Source: Verrucomicrobiota bacterium
GTDB taxonomy: Bacteria; Verrucomicrobiota; Kiritimatiellia; CAIQIC01; Lenti-01
Direction of reading: 5' to 3'
Assembly: GCA_003451935.1 (NCBI GenBank)
Contig: DMJA01000084.1
Span: 1 to 10,539, forward strand
Length of the DNA: 10,539 bases
The translations under genes and the position numbers were made by a program. The stretch's first letter is position 1, and every line of letters begins with the position of its first letter. Positions 1 to 7,887 of the stretch are shown in pieces. Under the pieces are notes generated by a model. That model searched no databases, was not told the DNA's origin, and saw only the letters and a program-made list of their open reading frames with translations.

Positions 1-24
1 ATCACGACGTCGGGCGAGAGCGCC

Positions 25-61
25 GAAAACCCGCCGGCTCCGGGAGGAACAGCCACGGCGG
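25..61 (-). terminator. Putative intrinsic terminator after the DUF2723 gene
   Basis: Directly after the TAG stop of the DUF2723 gene, minus-strand RNA can fold CCGCC-GT-GGCT (plus positions 61-51) against AGCCGGCGG (39-31). That gives nine G/C-rich pairs with a two-base bulge and an 11-base loop. It is followed by GTTTTC, a short run of four T. The stem and its position are seen; termination is inferred. The T run is short and the bulge weakens the stem, so read-through is possible. Confidence 0.42.
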
Positions 62-3000
62 CTATCTCGCCAAGCCGGGCAGGTTCGGCAGCGCGCCGCC
101 CTGGAAGGGCTGGGGCATGGCGGGGCGGGCGGCTTGCCGCGGGAACAGGGCGCGGAATTCGCGGTTGGTGGCCAGGGGCTGGAAGCGCTGGTCGCGCATG
201 ATCGCCTCGCGCGCCCGGTCGCCCCCCAGCTCGATGGCGCGGCGCGCGGCGGCGACGGCATCCGCATCGCGCCGCACGAAGGCGTAGGCCGCGGCGAGAT
301 CGAGCCAGATGTCCAGGTTGCCGGTCTCGCGCCGGGTGTATTGCTCCAAGGCGTAGATCAGCGCGTCCACGCGCTGGTCCTGCGCAAAAAGACCGGCGAG
401 CGCGAGCGTGTATTGCGGCGGCAGGTTCGAATCGGACAGCAGCCGCGAAGCCAGGTTCTGGTAGGCGCCCTGCATGCCGGACGCGCGGTAGATCGACACC
501 AGCTCCAGGGCTTCGTCCGGGGTCAGCGCGCTGGTTTCGCGCTGCTTCTTCTCGATTTCCTGCCGCCGGTCCCCCATCCGGCGCGCGTTCTCGATCTGCC
601 CGAGGAACCCCTTGGCGCTCTCGTTCTTGGGATCCGCCTCCGCGAAGCCCCGGATGAGCTTCTCGGCATCCGCGAAGCGCTGCATGTTCATGTACATCTG
701 GGCGAGGCGGAAGTTCGCCTCCGGCGAGAGCGGATAGAGGTCGATGGACTGCCGGAAGGCGTATTCGGCCTCGTCGTACATGCGCCGGTAGTCGTAGATG
801 CCCGCGATGGCGCTGCGCAGCTTCGAGAACGACTTGCGCGCGCAGATGTCGCGGCGGAACCCGGACTGGGCCAGCAGCCACTTCGTGTACCAGCCCCAGA
901 ACTTGTGATCGTTCTCCACCAGCTTGGGGTCCAGCCCCGGCAGCGGCTCCGAATTCAGCTTCAGCATGAGGCCGTGCGGCGACAGGTAGGGATACATCCA
1001 GCCGATCACATAGCTTTCCTCGACGTAGAAGTCGTGCTTGGCCTTGTTCTCCTTGAAGATCAGCTCGGCGAGGATGCCGTTGATGGTCATGACGCCGCCG
1101 ACGCCCTGCACGCTGACCTTGCCGTTCTCGATCTTGATGTCGGCCCCGGCCTGGATGCGCCCGGCGTTCACGTCGTCCACGTACTTGCGGAACGCCTCGT
1201 TGCTGTCCTCCAGCGACGGGATGTAGATGGTGTCCCCGTAGAGGTCGCGCGTGATGTTCATGAACGTGTTGTCGGCCAGCGCGTTCTGGGTGATGAGATA
1301 GACGTCGGGGCGGACGTCGGCCGAATAGATCATGTAGGTCGGCACGAACCGCCCCGGATCGGTGCCCCCGTAGAAGATGGCGTTCGGCGTCATGGGCGGC
1401 GGATAGTCCGGCTCGGCCATGCCCAGCGCGTTGGTCAGCGCGCCCCACTCGCGGGCGAACTCCTCCTCGTCCGGGAACCAATATTGAAAGTCCTCCTTGA
1501 TGCCTTTGATGCCCTCGAGCCCCCAGTTGCCGAACTGCCAGCCATAGGAATGGCCGTTCTGCTCCGCACCGCCGACGATCTCCAGCTGGTCCTTGTCAAA
1601 GGCGTTCTGCCACAGCAGGATGCCCGGCAGCAGCAGGCCCGCCAGCATCGCCGGCGCCAGCGCCCAGCGCCCCAGCATCCGCTCCAGCCACGCGGCCGAA
1701 AGCAAAATGCCATAGCCCAGCCACAGCGCATAGAGCGCGTGGCTCTGGATGAACTGCACGCGGCCGATGAAGAGGTTCTGGATGTCGAGCTGCGGATTCT
1801 GGAAGATCAGGAAAATCACGCTGACCGAGAAGAAGCCCACCACCGACGTGATCAGCCAGCGCTGCTGCGACACGCCCAGGTCGGAATCCAGCTGGACGCG
1901 CGAGGAGCCGAGCACCCACGCCAGCGCCACGGCCAGCGGCGGGCCGAACACCACGCCGAGATAAAGCGCCTTCCCCACGCCGGACAGATAGCCCGGCTGG
2001 CCCAGCGCCACGCCGCCGGATTTGAACACCGCCTTCAGGCTCATGACATCCACCCACAGCACCCCCAGCGCCACCGCGGCGAAGAAGCCCCAGATGACCA
2101 GTTTCGTCCCCAGCGCATATTTGGACAGGTCGGCGATTTGTTTCTTCAGGTAGAGGGCCAGCAGGGTGAAGAATCCCCATACCGCCAGCAGGAGCACGGG
2201 CCCGATCAACAGGCGATAGAGCTTTTCAAAACCCGCCCAGCCCGTCGCCGTCTCCAGCACGATCAGGCCCGACGAGACCAGCAACAGCCCCAGCGCCAGC
2301 GGGAAGGCGGAACGGCGCTTCCCGGCCAGCACGAGCCCCCACGAGCAGAACGGCAGGAAGCCCAGCACGGCCACCGGCAGCGAGAACTGGCTGCGCAAGT
2401 CCGACAGGTACGCGCCCAGTTGCTGGATGAACTTCTCGCTGAAGATGTCCGTCGGCACGATCGCCTCGTACTGCCCGCGCGTCACCGCGTGCATGAAGCC
2501 CTCCCACGTCCGCGGATAGCCCCAGTTCATCGGCGGATTCTGCTCGGACGCGAACGGCAGGTAGGCGTAGAACGCCACGCCCAGCTCCGCCAGCAGGATC
2601 GTCGCGCACACGGTCTTGCCGTGCGGCAGCACGAACGCCAGCGCGATCGGAATCGCCAGGAACAGGAGGTTATAGACCCAGAACGCCGTCGTCTCGGGCC
2701 CCTTGGACCATTTCCATGCCGAGGGATCGAACCCCGGTGCCAGCTTCTGCGCTTCCGAGGCGAACAGCCCCTGCCCCTTGGCCGCGAAAATGAACACGAT
2801 GCCCACCAGCACCGCCGCGATCGCAAAATCGCGGAACAGGTTGGTGTCCTTCATCGCCACCGCCAGCGCCAGCGCCAGGCCCAGGAACAGCAGCGTCTGG
2901 TGGTTGGTCAGGCCCAGCCCGAACAGGAACGCGGCCAGGAACAGCAGCGTGTCGTTCTTGGGGCGGCACATCCACATGTAGATCAGCAGCAGGATCAACA

Positions 3001-3571
3001 TCTGGAAGAATGCGTTGAGGCTGTACACCTCCACAATGACGCTCTGCGACCACAGCACCGGGCTGAACGCCAGCAGCAGCCCGCCCGAAATCCCGGCCAC
3101 GAGGCACAGGAGGTTCTCGGTGCGGAACCCGATCTTGTCCGTCAGGGCCGGAATGCTCCGCAGGATGTCCGCGCCCGAGCGGCAGACCAGCAGCGCCAGG
3201 AGCGCGCACGCCCCCGCGCCCGCCGCCGCCGAGGACAGCCCCACCGACCAGGCCGGGTTGGGATGCCCGTTGTAGGTCACCCAGTGGAACACCCACTGGA
3301 AGAACCACGTCACCAGCGTCCAAATCGGATAGCCCGGCGGATGCGGCACGCCGAGATAGTCCGACGCCACCGCCAGCTCGCCGGAGTCTTCCAGCGTGAG
3401 CGTCGGCGCCAGCGTGAAGAAATAGACGGCGAAGGTCGCCAGCAGCACGACCCAGAACGCCCACCAGTCGATGCGCCGGAAGAACGCGCCGGTCGCGTTG
3501 TCCAGGAAGCCCGCCTGGGCCTGCGCCGCCAGTTTCTCGATTTGCTTTTCCGAAGCCTTCGTCAATGTCAT
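62..3571 (-). CDS. DUF2723 polytopic membrane protein with C-terminal TPRs, probable GT-C glycosyltransferase
   Basis: A 1169-residue inner-membrane protein. A short cytoplasmic N-terminus is followed by a first membrane helix (about 38-55) and then the family signature APTLTLEDSGEL (55-66) and GVPHPPGYPIW (74-84), which identify the DUF2723 family (PF11028). Many hydrophobic helices continue to about residue 660. Next comes a long soluble region, then TPR-like helical pairs at about 915-990, a Lys/Glu-rich linker, and further TPR-like helices to about 1115. The tail is Pro/Ala-rich. The family includes human TMEM260, an O-mannosyltransferase, so transfer of a lipid-linked sugar outside the membrane is a reasonable inference; the acidic residues E61, D62 and E65 in the first external loop are candidate catalytic groups. 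The ATG at 3571 has GGGTGA five bases upstream. It lies 33 bases after lpxD and is the last gene of the operon. The acceptor is unknown. Confidence 0.85.
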   Translation of the reverse strand: MTLTKASEKQIEKLAAQAQAGFLDNATGAFFRRIDWWAFWVVLLATFAVYFFTLAPTLTLEDSGELAVASDYLGVPHPPGYPIWTLVTWFFQWVFHWVTYNGHPNPAWSVGLSSAAAGAGACALLALLVCRSGADILRSIPALTDKIGFRTENLLCLVAGISGGLLLAFSPVLWSQSVIVEVYSLNAFFQMLILLLIYMWMCRPKNDTLLFLAAFLFGLGLTNHQTLLFLGLALALAVAMKDTNLFRDFAIAAVLVGIVFIFAAKGQGLFASEAQKLAPGFDPSAWKWSKGPETTAFWVYNLLFLAIPIALAFVLPHGKTVCATILLAELGVAFYAYLPFASEQNPPMNWGYPRTWEGFMHAVTRGQYEAIVPTDIFSEKFIQQLGAYLSDLRSQFSLPVAVLGFLPFCSWGLVLAGKRRSAFPLALGLLLVSSGLIVLETATGWAGFEKLYRLLIGPVLLLAVWGFFTLLALYLKKQIADLSKYALGTKLVIWGFFAAVALGVLWVDVMSLKAVFKSGGVALGQPGYLSGVGKALYLGVVFGPPLAVALAWVLGSSRVQLDSDLGVSQQRWLITSVVGFFSVSVIFLIFQNPQLDIQNLFIGRVQFIQSHALYALWLGYGILLSAAWLERMLGRWALAPAMLAGLLLPGILLWQNAFDKDQLEIVGGAEQNGHSYGWQFGNWGLEGIKGIKEDFQYWFPDEEEFAREWGALTNALGMAEPDYPPPMTPNAIFYGGTDPGRFVPTYMIYSADVRPDVYLITQNALADNTFMNITRDLYGDTIYIPSLEDSNEAFRKYVDDVNAGRIQAGADIKIENGKVSVQGVGGVMTINGILAELIFKENKAKHDFYVEESYVIGWMYPYLSPHGLMLKLNSEPLPGLDPKLVENDHKFWGWYTKWLLAQSGFRRDICARKSFSKLRSAIAGIYDYRRMYDEAEYAFRQSIDLYPLSPEANFRLAQMYMNMQRFADAEKLIRGFAEADPKNESAKGFLGQIENARRMGDRRQEIEKKQRETSALTPDEALELVSIYRASGMQGAYQNLASRLLSDSNLPPQYTLALAGLFAQDQRVDALIYALEQYTRRETGNLDIWLDLAAAYAFVRRDADAVAAARRAIELGGDRAREAIMRDQRFQPLATNREFRALFPRQAARPAMPQPFQGGALPNLPGLAR

Positions 3572-3604
3572 CGGTTCACCCGCAGTCTTGGTTGATCGCC
3601 AGGG

Positions 3605-4657
3605 TCAGTCCGAAGACCGGCCCGCTTGCTCCAGCGCGGACAGCCGGGCCTCCAGGGCCTTGAGCTGTTCCTTGAGCCTGGGAATCCCCGCCACGTGCGC
3701 GAGGGACTTTCCAAACTCCATGCGCGGCACCGCCGGCGCGCCCAGATACATTTGTCCGCCCGGCAGGTCCTTCGACACGCCCGCCTGCGCGCCGACCACG
3801 GCGCCGTCGCCGACCGTCAGATGCCCGGCGAGACCCGCCTGCCCGGCGCAAATCACATGCCTGCCCAGCGTGGTGGTGCCGGCCATGCCCATCTGGGCGC
3901 ACAGCACCGAATGCTCGCCAATGACGCAGTTGTGGGCGATCTGCACCAGGTTGTCCACCTTGGTGCCCTTCCCCACCCGCGTCTCGCCGAAGCGCGCGCG
4001 GTCCACCGTCGTGTTCGCGCCGATCTCGACATCGTCCTCCAGCGCCACGATGCCCGTCTGCGGGATCTTCGTGCGCACGCCCTGCGCATCCACCGCGTAG
4101 CCGAAGCCGTCGCTGCCGATCACCGCCCCGTTGTGCAGGATGACCCGGTCGCCCAGCACGCACCGCTCGCGCACGCTGGCGAACGGATAGAGCAGGCAGT
4201 CCTGGCCCAGCTTGGCTTCGCGGCCCACATAGGTCTGCGGATAGAGCGTCGTGCCGGCGCCGATCTCGGCCCCGGCCTCCACCACCGCGAAGGCGCCGAC
4301 CGAAACATCCGCCCCCAGCTTCGCCTGCGGCGAAACCAGCGCCTGCGGATGCACGCCACGCGGCTGGACCACCGGCGGCGGCGCGAAGAATGCGCACGCC
4401 GCCGCGAACGCCGCGTCGGCATCCGCCACGCGCAACAGGGCGGGCCTGGGCGAAGGAACCGCCGCCTCCTTCGGCACGATCACCGCGGAAGCCCCGCTGG
4501 CCGCCACCTCGGGCAGATACTTCGGATTTCCCGCGAACGACACCTGCCCCGCCCCCGCCGCGCGCAGGTCCGCCACGCCGCGCAAGACAGTGCCGGGATC
4601 CCCCTCCAGCACCGCGCCCAGCTTCGCCGCCAGCTCGCCCGTCGTCAGCGTGAACAC
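3605..4657 (-). CDS. lpxD: UDP-3-O-acylglucosamine N-acyltransferase LpxD
   Basis: A 350-residue cytoplasmic enzyme of lipid A synthesis. It transfers a 3-hydroxyacyl chain from acyl-ACP to the 2-amino group of UDP-3-O-acyl-glucosamine. The N-terminal uridine-binding domain (1-100) carries FAGNPKYL (41-48), matching the NPKY motif. A left-handed beta-helix of hexapeptide repeats runs from about 102 to 300. It includes NGAVIGSDGFGYA (176-188) and NLVQIAHNCVIG (236-247), whose H242 corresponds to the catalytic His of E. coli LpxD (H239). The C-terminal helix (about 315-345) fits the trimer's ACP-binding tail. Length is normal for the family. The start is GTG at 4657, chosen because GGAGGG lies six bases upstream and the N-terminus matches the family. 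It begins 14 bases after the skp stop, so the two are almost certainly co-transcribed. Confidence 0.96.
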   Translation of the reverse strand: MFTLTTGELAAKLGAVLEGDPGTVLRGVADLRAAGAGQVSFAGNPKYLPEVAASGASAVIVPKEAAVPSPRPALLRVADADAAFAAACAFFAPPPVVQPRGVHPQALVSPQAKLGADVSVGAFAVVEAGAEIGAGTTLYPQTYVGREAKLGQDCLLYPFASVRERCVLGDRVILHNGAVIGSDGFGYAVDAQGVRTKIPQTGIVALEDDVEIGANTTVDRARFGETRVGKGTKVDNLVQIAHNCVIGEHSVLCAQMGMAGTTTLGRHVICAGQAGLAGHLTVGDGAVVGAQAGVSKDLPGGQMYLGAPAVPRMEFGKSLAHVAGIPRLKEQLKALEARLSALEQAGRSSD

Positions 4658-4663
4658 CGGCCG

Positions 4664-4669
4664 CCCTCC
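4664..4669 (-). promoter_or_regulatory. Shine-Dalgarno site of lpxD
   Basis: GGAGGG on the minus strand, six bases before the GTG codon at 4657. It is the strongest ribosome-binding site in the operon and decides the non-ATG start of lpxD. Confidence 0.75.
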
Positions 4670-4671
4670 GC

Positions 4672-5262
4672 CTATTCCGCCACCGCAGGCTTGGCCCCGG
4701 CGTCCTTCAGCCGCGCGATCAGCTTCTCCGTCACGTCCAATTCCGGACGGGAATAGGCCACCATCGGCACCGCGTTCATCGTCATGCCGGACCGGTCAAG
4801 CACCAGGTCGTAGCCTTCCGCCTGCGCGAAATCGGCCACTTCCTGCGTCAACTCGTCCACGATGGCTTGGCGCACCTTCAACAACTGCTCCCGCATCTGC
4901 TTCATCTTGGTTTCCTGCGTGCGGCGCGCGCGCAGCTGGAACTCCTGCAGTTCCGTCAACTTGTCCTCGGCCTCGTCGCGCTTCTTCAGGCGCGCCTCTT
5001 CCGTCAGGACCGGGCTCTTGGCCGCCTCGCGCAGCTTGGCGACCTCCGCCTCCAGCGCGCGGCCTTCGGCCACGATCTTGTCCATCTCGTCCTGGACGCC
5101 CGCCTCCGCTTTCTTCAGCGCCGCTTCGGCCGCCTGGGTCTTGGGATGCGCGGTGAAGACCTTGTCGAGGTCCACGGTCGCGATCTTCAGTTCCGCCGCT
5201 CCACACGCCGCCGCCACAAAGGCCGCCGCCAGGCCCGCCATCCAAATTTTCCTCATGTCCAT
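4672..5262 (-). CDS. skp: Skp/OmpH family periplasmic chaperone
   Basis: A 196-residue exported protein. A basic start (MDMRK) and hydrophobic stretch (7-19) form a signal peptide, with likely cleavage near GAA-E (21-24). The mature protein starts ELKIATVDLDKVF (24-36), the typical first strand of OmpH/Skp proteins. A long charged coiled coil follows (about 40-145), rich in Lys, Glu and Ala, the tentacle region that holds unfolded outer-membrane proteins. The closing strand region is YDLVLDRSGM (151-160), then a short helix to the end. The ATG at 5262 is preferred because AAGGG lies eight bases upstream; a second ATG at 5256 is possible. The reading frame stays open upstream to 6489, but that part is the shadow of glmM. 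Skp genes commonly sit before lpxD, as here. A Cys at residue 20 near the cleavage site is unusual (see findings). Confidence 0.92.
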   Translation of the reverse strand: MDMRKIWMAGLAAAFVAAACGAAELKIATVDLDKVFTAHPKTQAAEAALKKAEAGVQDEMDKIVAEGRALEAEVAKLREAAKSPVLTEEARLKKRDEAEDKLTELQEFQLRARRTQETKMKQMREQLLKVRQAIVDELTQEVADFAQAEGYDLVLDRSGMTMNAVPMVAYSRPELDVTEKLIARLKDAGAKPAVAE

Positions 5263-5297
5263 CTTCTTAACCCTTTCATTCAACCGATTCCGTCTTA

Positions 5298-5326
5298 CTT
5301 TCCACCAGGCCCTTGCCCTTGGAAAG
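5298..5326 (-). other. Hairpin between glmM and skp
   Basis: In the 71-base gap between glmM and skp, CTTTCCA (plus 5326-5320) and TGGAAAG (5304-5298) form a perfect 7-bp stem with a 15-base loop in minus-strand RNA. No T run follows (the next bases are TAAGACGG), so it is not a normal intrinsic terminator. It could be an mRNA processing or stability element, or chance. Confidence 0.3.
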
Positions 5327-5333
5327 CCGATTT

Positions 5334-6695
5334 TCAGCCGATTTCCTTCTTCACCGCCGCCGCGACGGCGTCGCAGAGCCGGTTCGTCATCTCCTCCGTC
5401 GGCCCTTCGACCATCACGCGGCACATGTTCTGCGTGCCCGAATAGCGCACCAGCACGCGGCCATCCTGCCCCAGTTCCTTCTCCGCCGCCGCGATGGCGG
5501 CCAGCACGCCCGGCAATTCCTTCAGCGGCGGCCGTCGCGCCACATCCACGTTGACCAGTTTCTGCGGCGCGAGCTTCAGGATCGATGCCAGCGCGGAAAC
5601 TTCCTGCCCCGTGCGGCGCATCACCGCCAGCAACTGCAGGCCGGAAACGATGCCGTCGCCCGTCGTGTGCTTGTCGAGGAAGATCATGTGCCCCGAGGAT
5701 TCCGCCCCGAGGATTCCGCCCTTTTCCTTCATCATTTCCAGCACGTAGCGGTCGCCCACCGCGCTGCAGCCCAGCTCGATGCCCAGCTTGCGCATCGTCG
5801 CGTGCAGCCCGAAGTTGCTCATCACCGTGCCGACCGCGAGGTTGGCCTTCAGCTTCCCGCGTTCCTTCAGGTCCTTCGCGCAAATCGCCAGGATGTGGTC
5901 GCCCGAAAGCTCCACGCCGGTCTCGTCCACCACGATCAGGCGGTCGCCATCGCCGTCGAACGCCAGGCCGACGTCGGCGCGTTCGGCGAGCACCTGTTCG
6001 CGCAAGGCCTCGGTGTGCTGCGAGCCGCAGCGCGCGTTGATGTTGAGCCCGTTGGGCGTGCTGTGCAGCGTGGTCACATGCGCGCCCAGCCGCTCGAACA
6101 CCGCCGGCGCGGCCTTGTAGGTCGCCCCGTTGCCGCAATCCAGCACGATGCGCATGCCCTTGAGATCCAGATCCTTCGGGAAGGTTCCGATGCAGAACGC
6201 GATGTAGCGTTCCAAGGCGTCCTCCACCCGGAACGACTTGCCGATGCCGCCCGCCGTCGGCAGCAGGCTCGCCAGCTTTCCGCCCGCCATCAATTTCTCG
6301 ATCTCGGCCTCTTCCTCGTCCGGCAGCTTGTAGCCGTCGCACGAGAACAGCTTGATGCCGTTGTCCTGGAACGGATTGTGCGAAGCGGAAATCACGAAGC
6401 CCGCGTCCGCCTTCTGGTCGATCGTCAGCACCGCGATGCCCGGCGTGGGCAGCGTGCCCACCAGCAGCGCGTCGCCGCCCATCGAGCACAAGCCCGCGAC
6501 CAGCGCGTTCTCGAGCATGTAGCCGCTCAGGCGCGTATCCTTGCCGATCACCACGCGCGGGCGCTTGCCGCCCTTGCGTTCCATCAGCACATGGGCCACC
6601 GCCCGGCCAAGGTTCACGGCCATCTCCACCATCATCGGCTCGCGGTTCGCGACCCCGCGCACGCCATCCGTCCCGAACAGTTTCTTCTCGCCCAT
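5334..6695 (-). CDS. glmM: Phosphoglucosamine mutase GlmM
   Basis: A 453-residue cytosolic enzyme of the alpha-D-phosphohexomutase superfamily. It converts glucosamine-6-phosphate to glucosamine-1-phosphate, feeding UDP-GlcNAc for peptidoglycan and lipid A. All four active-site elements are visible: FGTDGVRG (7-14); the phosphoserine loop ISASHNPFQDNG (102-113), with S105 as the phosphorylated Ser; the Mg-binding DGDGDR (247-252); and the sugar-binding loop ESSGH (332-336). The phosphate-binding loop is RYSGTQN (417-423), where most family members have SGTEP. Length is normal. The ATG at 6695 is chosen because AGGAG stands six bases upstream and the protein begins MGEKKLFGTDGVRG as in homologues; the frame is open further up to 6872 but that part is antisense-like low-complexity Arg. 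It starts 19 bases after the GlmU-like gene. Confidence 0.96.
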   Translation of the reverse strand: MGEKKLFGTDGVRGVANREPMMVEMAVNLGRAVAHVLMERKGGKRPRVVIGKDTRLSGYMLENALVAGLCSMGGDALLVGTLPTPGIAVLTIDQKADAGFVISASHNPFQDNGIKLFSCDGYKLPDEEEAEIEKLMAGGKLASLLPTAGGIGKSFRVEDALERYIAFCIGTFPKDLDLKGMRIVLDCGNGATYKAAPAVFERLGAHVTTLHSTPNGLNINARCGSQHTEALREQVLAERADVGLAFDGDGDRLIVVDETGVELSGDHILAICAKDLKERGKLKANLAVGTVMSNFGLHATMRKLGIELGCSAVGDRYVLEMMKEKGGILGAESSGHMIFLDKHTTGDGIVSGLQLLAVMRRTGQEVSALASILKLAPQKLVNVDVARRPPLKELPGVLAAIAAAEKELGQDGRVLVRYSGTQNMCRVMVEGPTEEMTNRLCDAVAAAVKKEIG

Positions 6696-6714
6696 TTTCG
6701 GCTCCTGATTCTGG

Positions 6715-7887
6715 CTATGCCGGCGAACCGGCGCTGTCCACGATTTTCTGCAACCACGCCGTGCCCGCCGCCTTGGCTTCCGCCGGCAGCCCCTGCACCC
6801 GCGCCAAATGGCTTTCTTCCTTCGCCGCGGCCCACGCGGCGAGGAACGCCGCCTTCTCCGCGCAGTCCACATCGCCGGCCGCCGCCAGGCGTTCCTGGGC
6901 CGCCGGCCATGCCGCGCAGAGCTTCTCGTGCTCCGCGCGCAGGTCCGCGCCCAGCGCCGCGCGGTCCTCCTTCGCGATCCGCTCCATCACGTCGCCGAGC
7001 CGTTTCAAGCGTTCCTTGCGGACCGACGCCAGCTGCTTCAGCGCGCCCTCGTGGCACGCTGCGCCGTGCGGCGTCTTCTTCAGCAGCGGACGGCGCACGT
7101 GCTCGTACCACGCCTGCAGCGCCGCGATGTTGCCGATGTAGATCGCGCAATTCCGCGCCACGCGCGCCACCGAGCGGTAGCCCGTTCCGTAGGGCTTCAC
7201 GCCCGGCGCCGGGGCCTCCGGCACGACCAGCCGACCCGGCTCCAGCACGTCCTTGCGCGACACCAGCCCCGCCGCCTGCACCGTGCCGAACTCGATCCGC
7301 ACCGGCCCCGCCAGCCCGCCCTGCCCGCCCAGGAAGATCGGGTTTTGGTCCAGCATCACCCCGCGCGGCACGTCGCCCAGCAGCGACGCCGTCGCCTTGT
7401 CGCCGTGCGGCGTGTAGTTGAAATGGATGAACGACGAGCCGATTTCGCTGTGCACCTTGCGGCTCTTGCCGCCCGACATCAGCGCGTCGCAGAAATTGAT
7501 CAGGCTGCCGCCCACCACGAACGGGAAGAAGATCGTCTGCTTCAGGCCCACCGTGTGCGCCATTTCGGCGCCTTCCTCCAGGATCGTGCCCGGCCGCACC
7601 TGCGCCCCGCTGCCCATCGCCGCCCCGTCCAGAAAAACCGCCCCGCTGAAGTATCCGCCCTTGAGCTCGACCTTCTCCCCGAGCTGGCAGTCTTCCACCG
7701 TCGCCGGCGCCTCGCGCCCCAGCACGCAGCCCGGACCCATGCTCGTTGCCGCGCCGAACACCTTGCATCCGGCATGGATCACCACGCCTGGCGCGATGCG
7801 CGAAGCATCCACCTCGTCGCCGATATCCACCGACGCCGGCGCCGCGATCTTCACGCCGCGCTGGAGCAGCCTTTCTGCGTTTTTCAT
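6715..7887 (-). CDS. GlmU C-domain-like left-handed beta-helix protein (putative sugar-phosphate acyltransferase)
   Basis: A 390-residue protein. Residues about 15-215 are hexapeptide-like repeats. The stretch VRPGTILEEGAEMAHTVGLK (97-116) lines up without gaps with the acetyltransferase domain of E. coli GlmU as I recall it, pairing R98 with R333 and K116 with K351. Further on, FNYTPHGDK (156-164) resembles GlmU's NYDGANK, with an insertion before it, and GPVRIEFGTVQAAG (194-207) matches the following coils. At the places of H363 and Y366 stand S128 and N131. The N-terminal uridylyltransferase domain of GlmU is absent; instead there is an alpha-helical C-terminal half (about 240-385). The location just before glmM supports a role in UDP-GlcNAc or related nucleotide-sugar supply, but activity is uncertain. 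The ATG at 7887 overlaps the TGA of the preceding gene (ATGA) and lacks a clear Shine-Dalgarno, suggesting translational coupling. Confidence 0.82.
   Translation of the reverse strand: MKNAERLLQRGVKIAAPASVDIGDEVDASRIAPGVVIHAGCKVFGAATSMGPGCVLGREAPATVEDCQLGEKVELKGGYFSGAVFLDGAAMGSGAQVRPGTILEEGAEMAHTVGLKQTIFFPFVVGGSLINFCDALMSGGKSRKVHSEIGSSFIHFNYTPHGDKATASLLGDVPRGVMLDQNPIFLGGQGGLAGPVRIEFGTVQAAGLVSRKDVLEPGRLVVPEAPAPGVKPYGTGYRSVARVARNCAIYIGNIAALQAWYEHVRRPLLKKTPHGAACHEGALKQLASVRKERLKRLGDVMERIAKEDRAALGADLRAEHEKLCAAWPAAQERLAAAGDVDCAEKAAFLAAWAAAKEESHLARVQGLPAEAKAAGTAWLQKIVDSAGSPA

Noticed and set aside
134..3595. A 1153-codon open frame on the plus strand opposite the DUF2723 gene
   Set aside because: The translation is Arg/His/Gln/Pro-rich with no domain, the mirror image of GC-rich codons. 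The minus-strand protein has clear DUF2723 motifs, membrane helices and TPRs.
5263..6489. Upstream continuation of the skp frame as a 605-residue protein
   Set aside because: The added part is a frame-shifted shadow of glmM with low-complexity Arg/Gly sequence. The signal peptide and Shine-Dalgarno place the start at 5262.
6696..6872. N-terminal extension of GlmM
   Set aside because: Homologues begin at MGEKKLFGTDG, AGGAG sits six bases before 6695, and the extension overlaps the end of the GlmU-like gene with Arg-rich nonsense.
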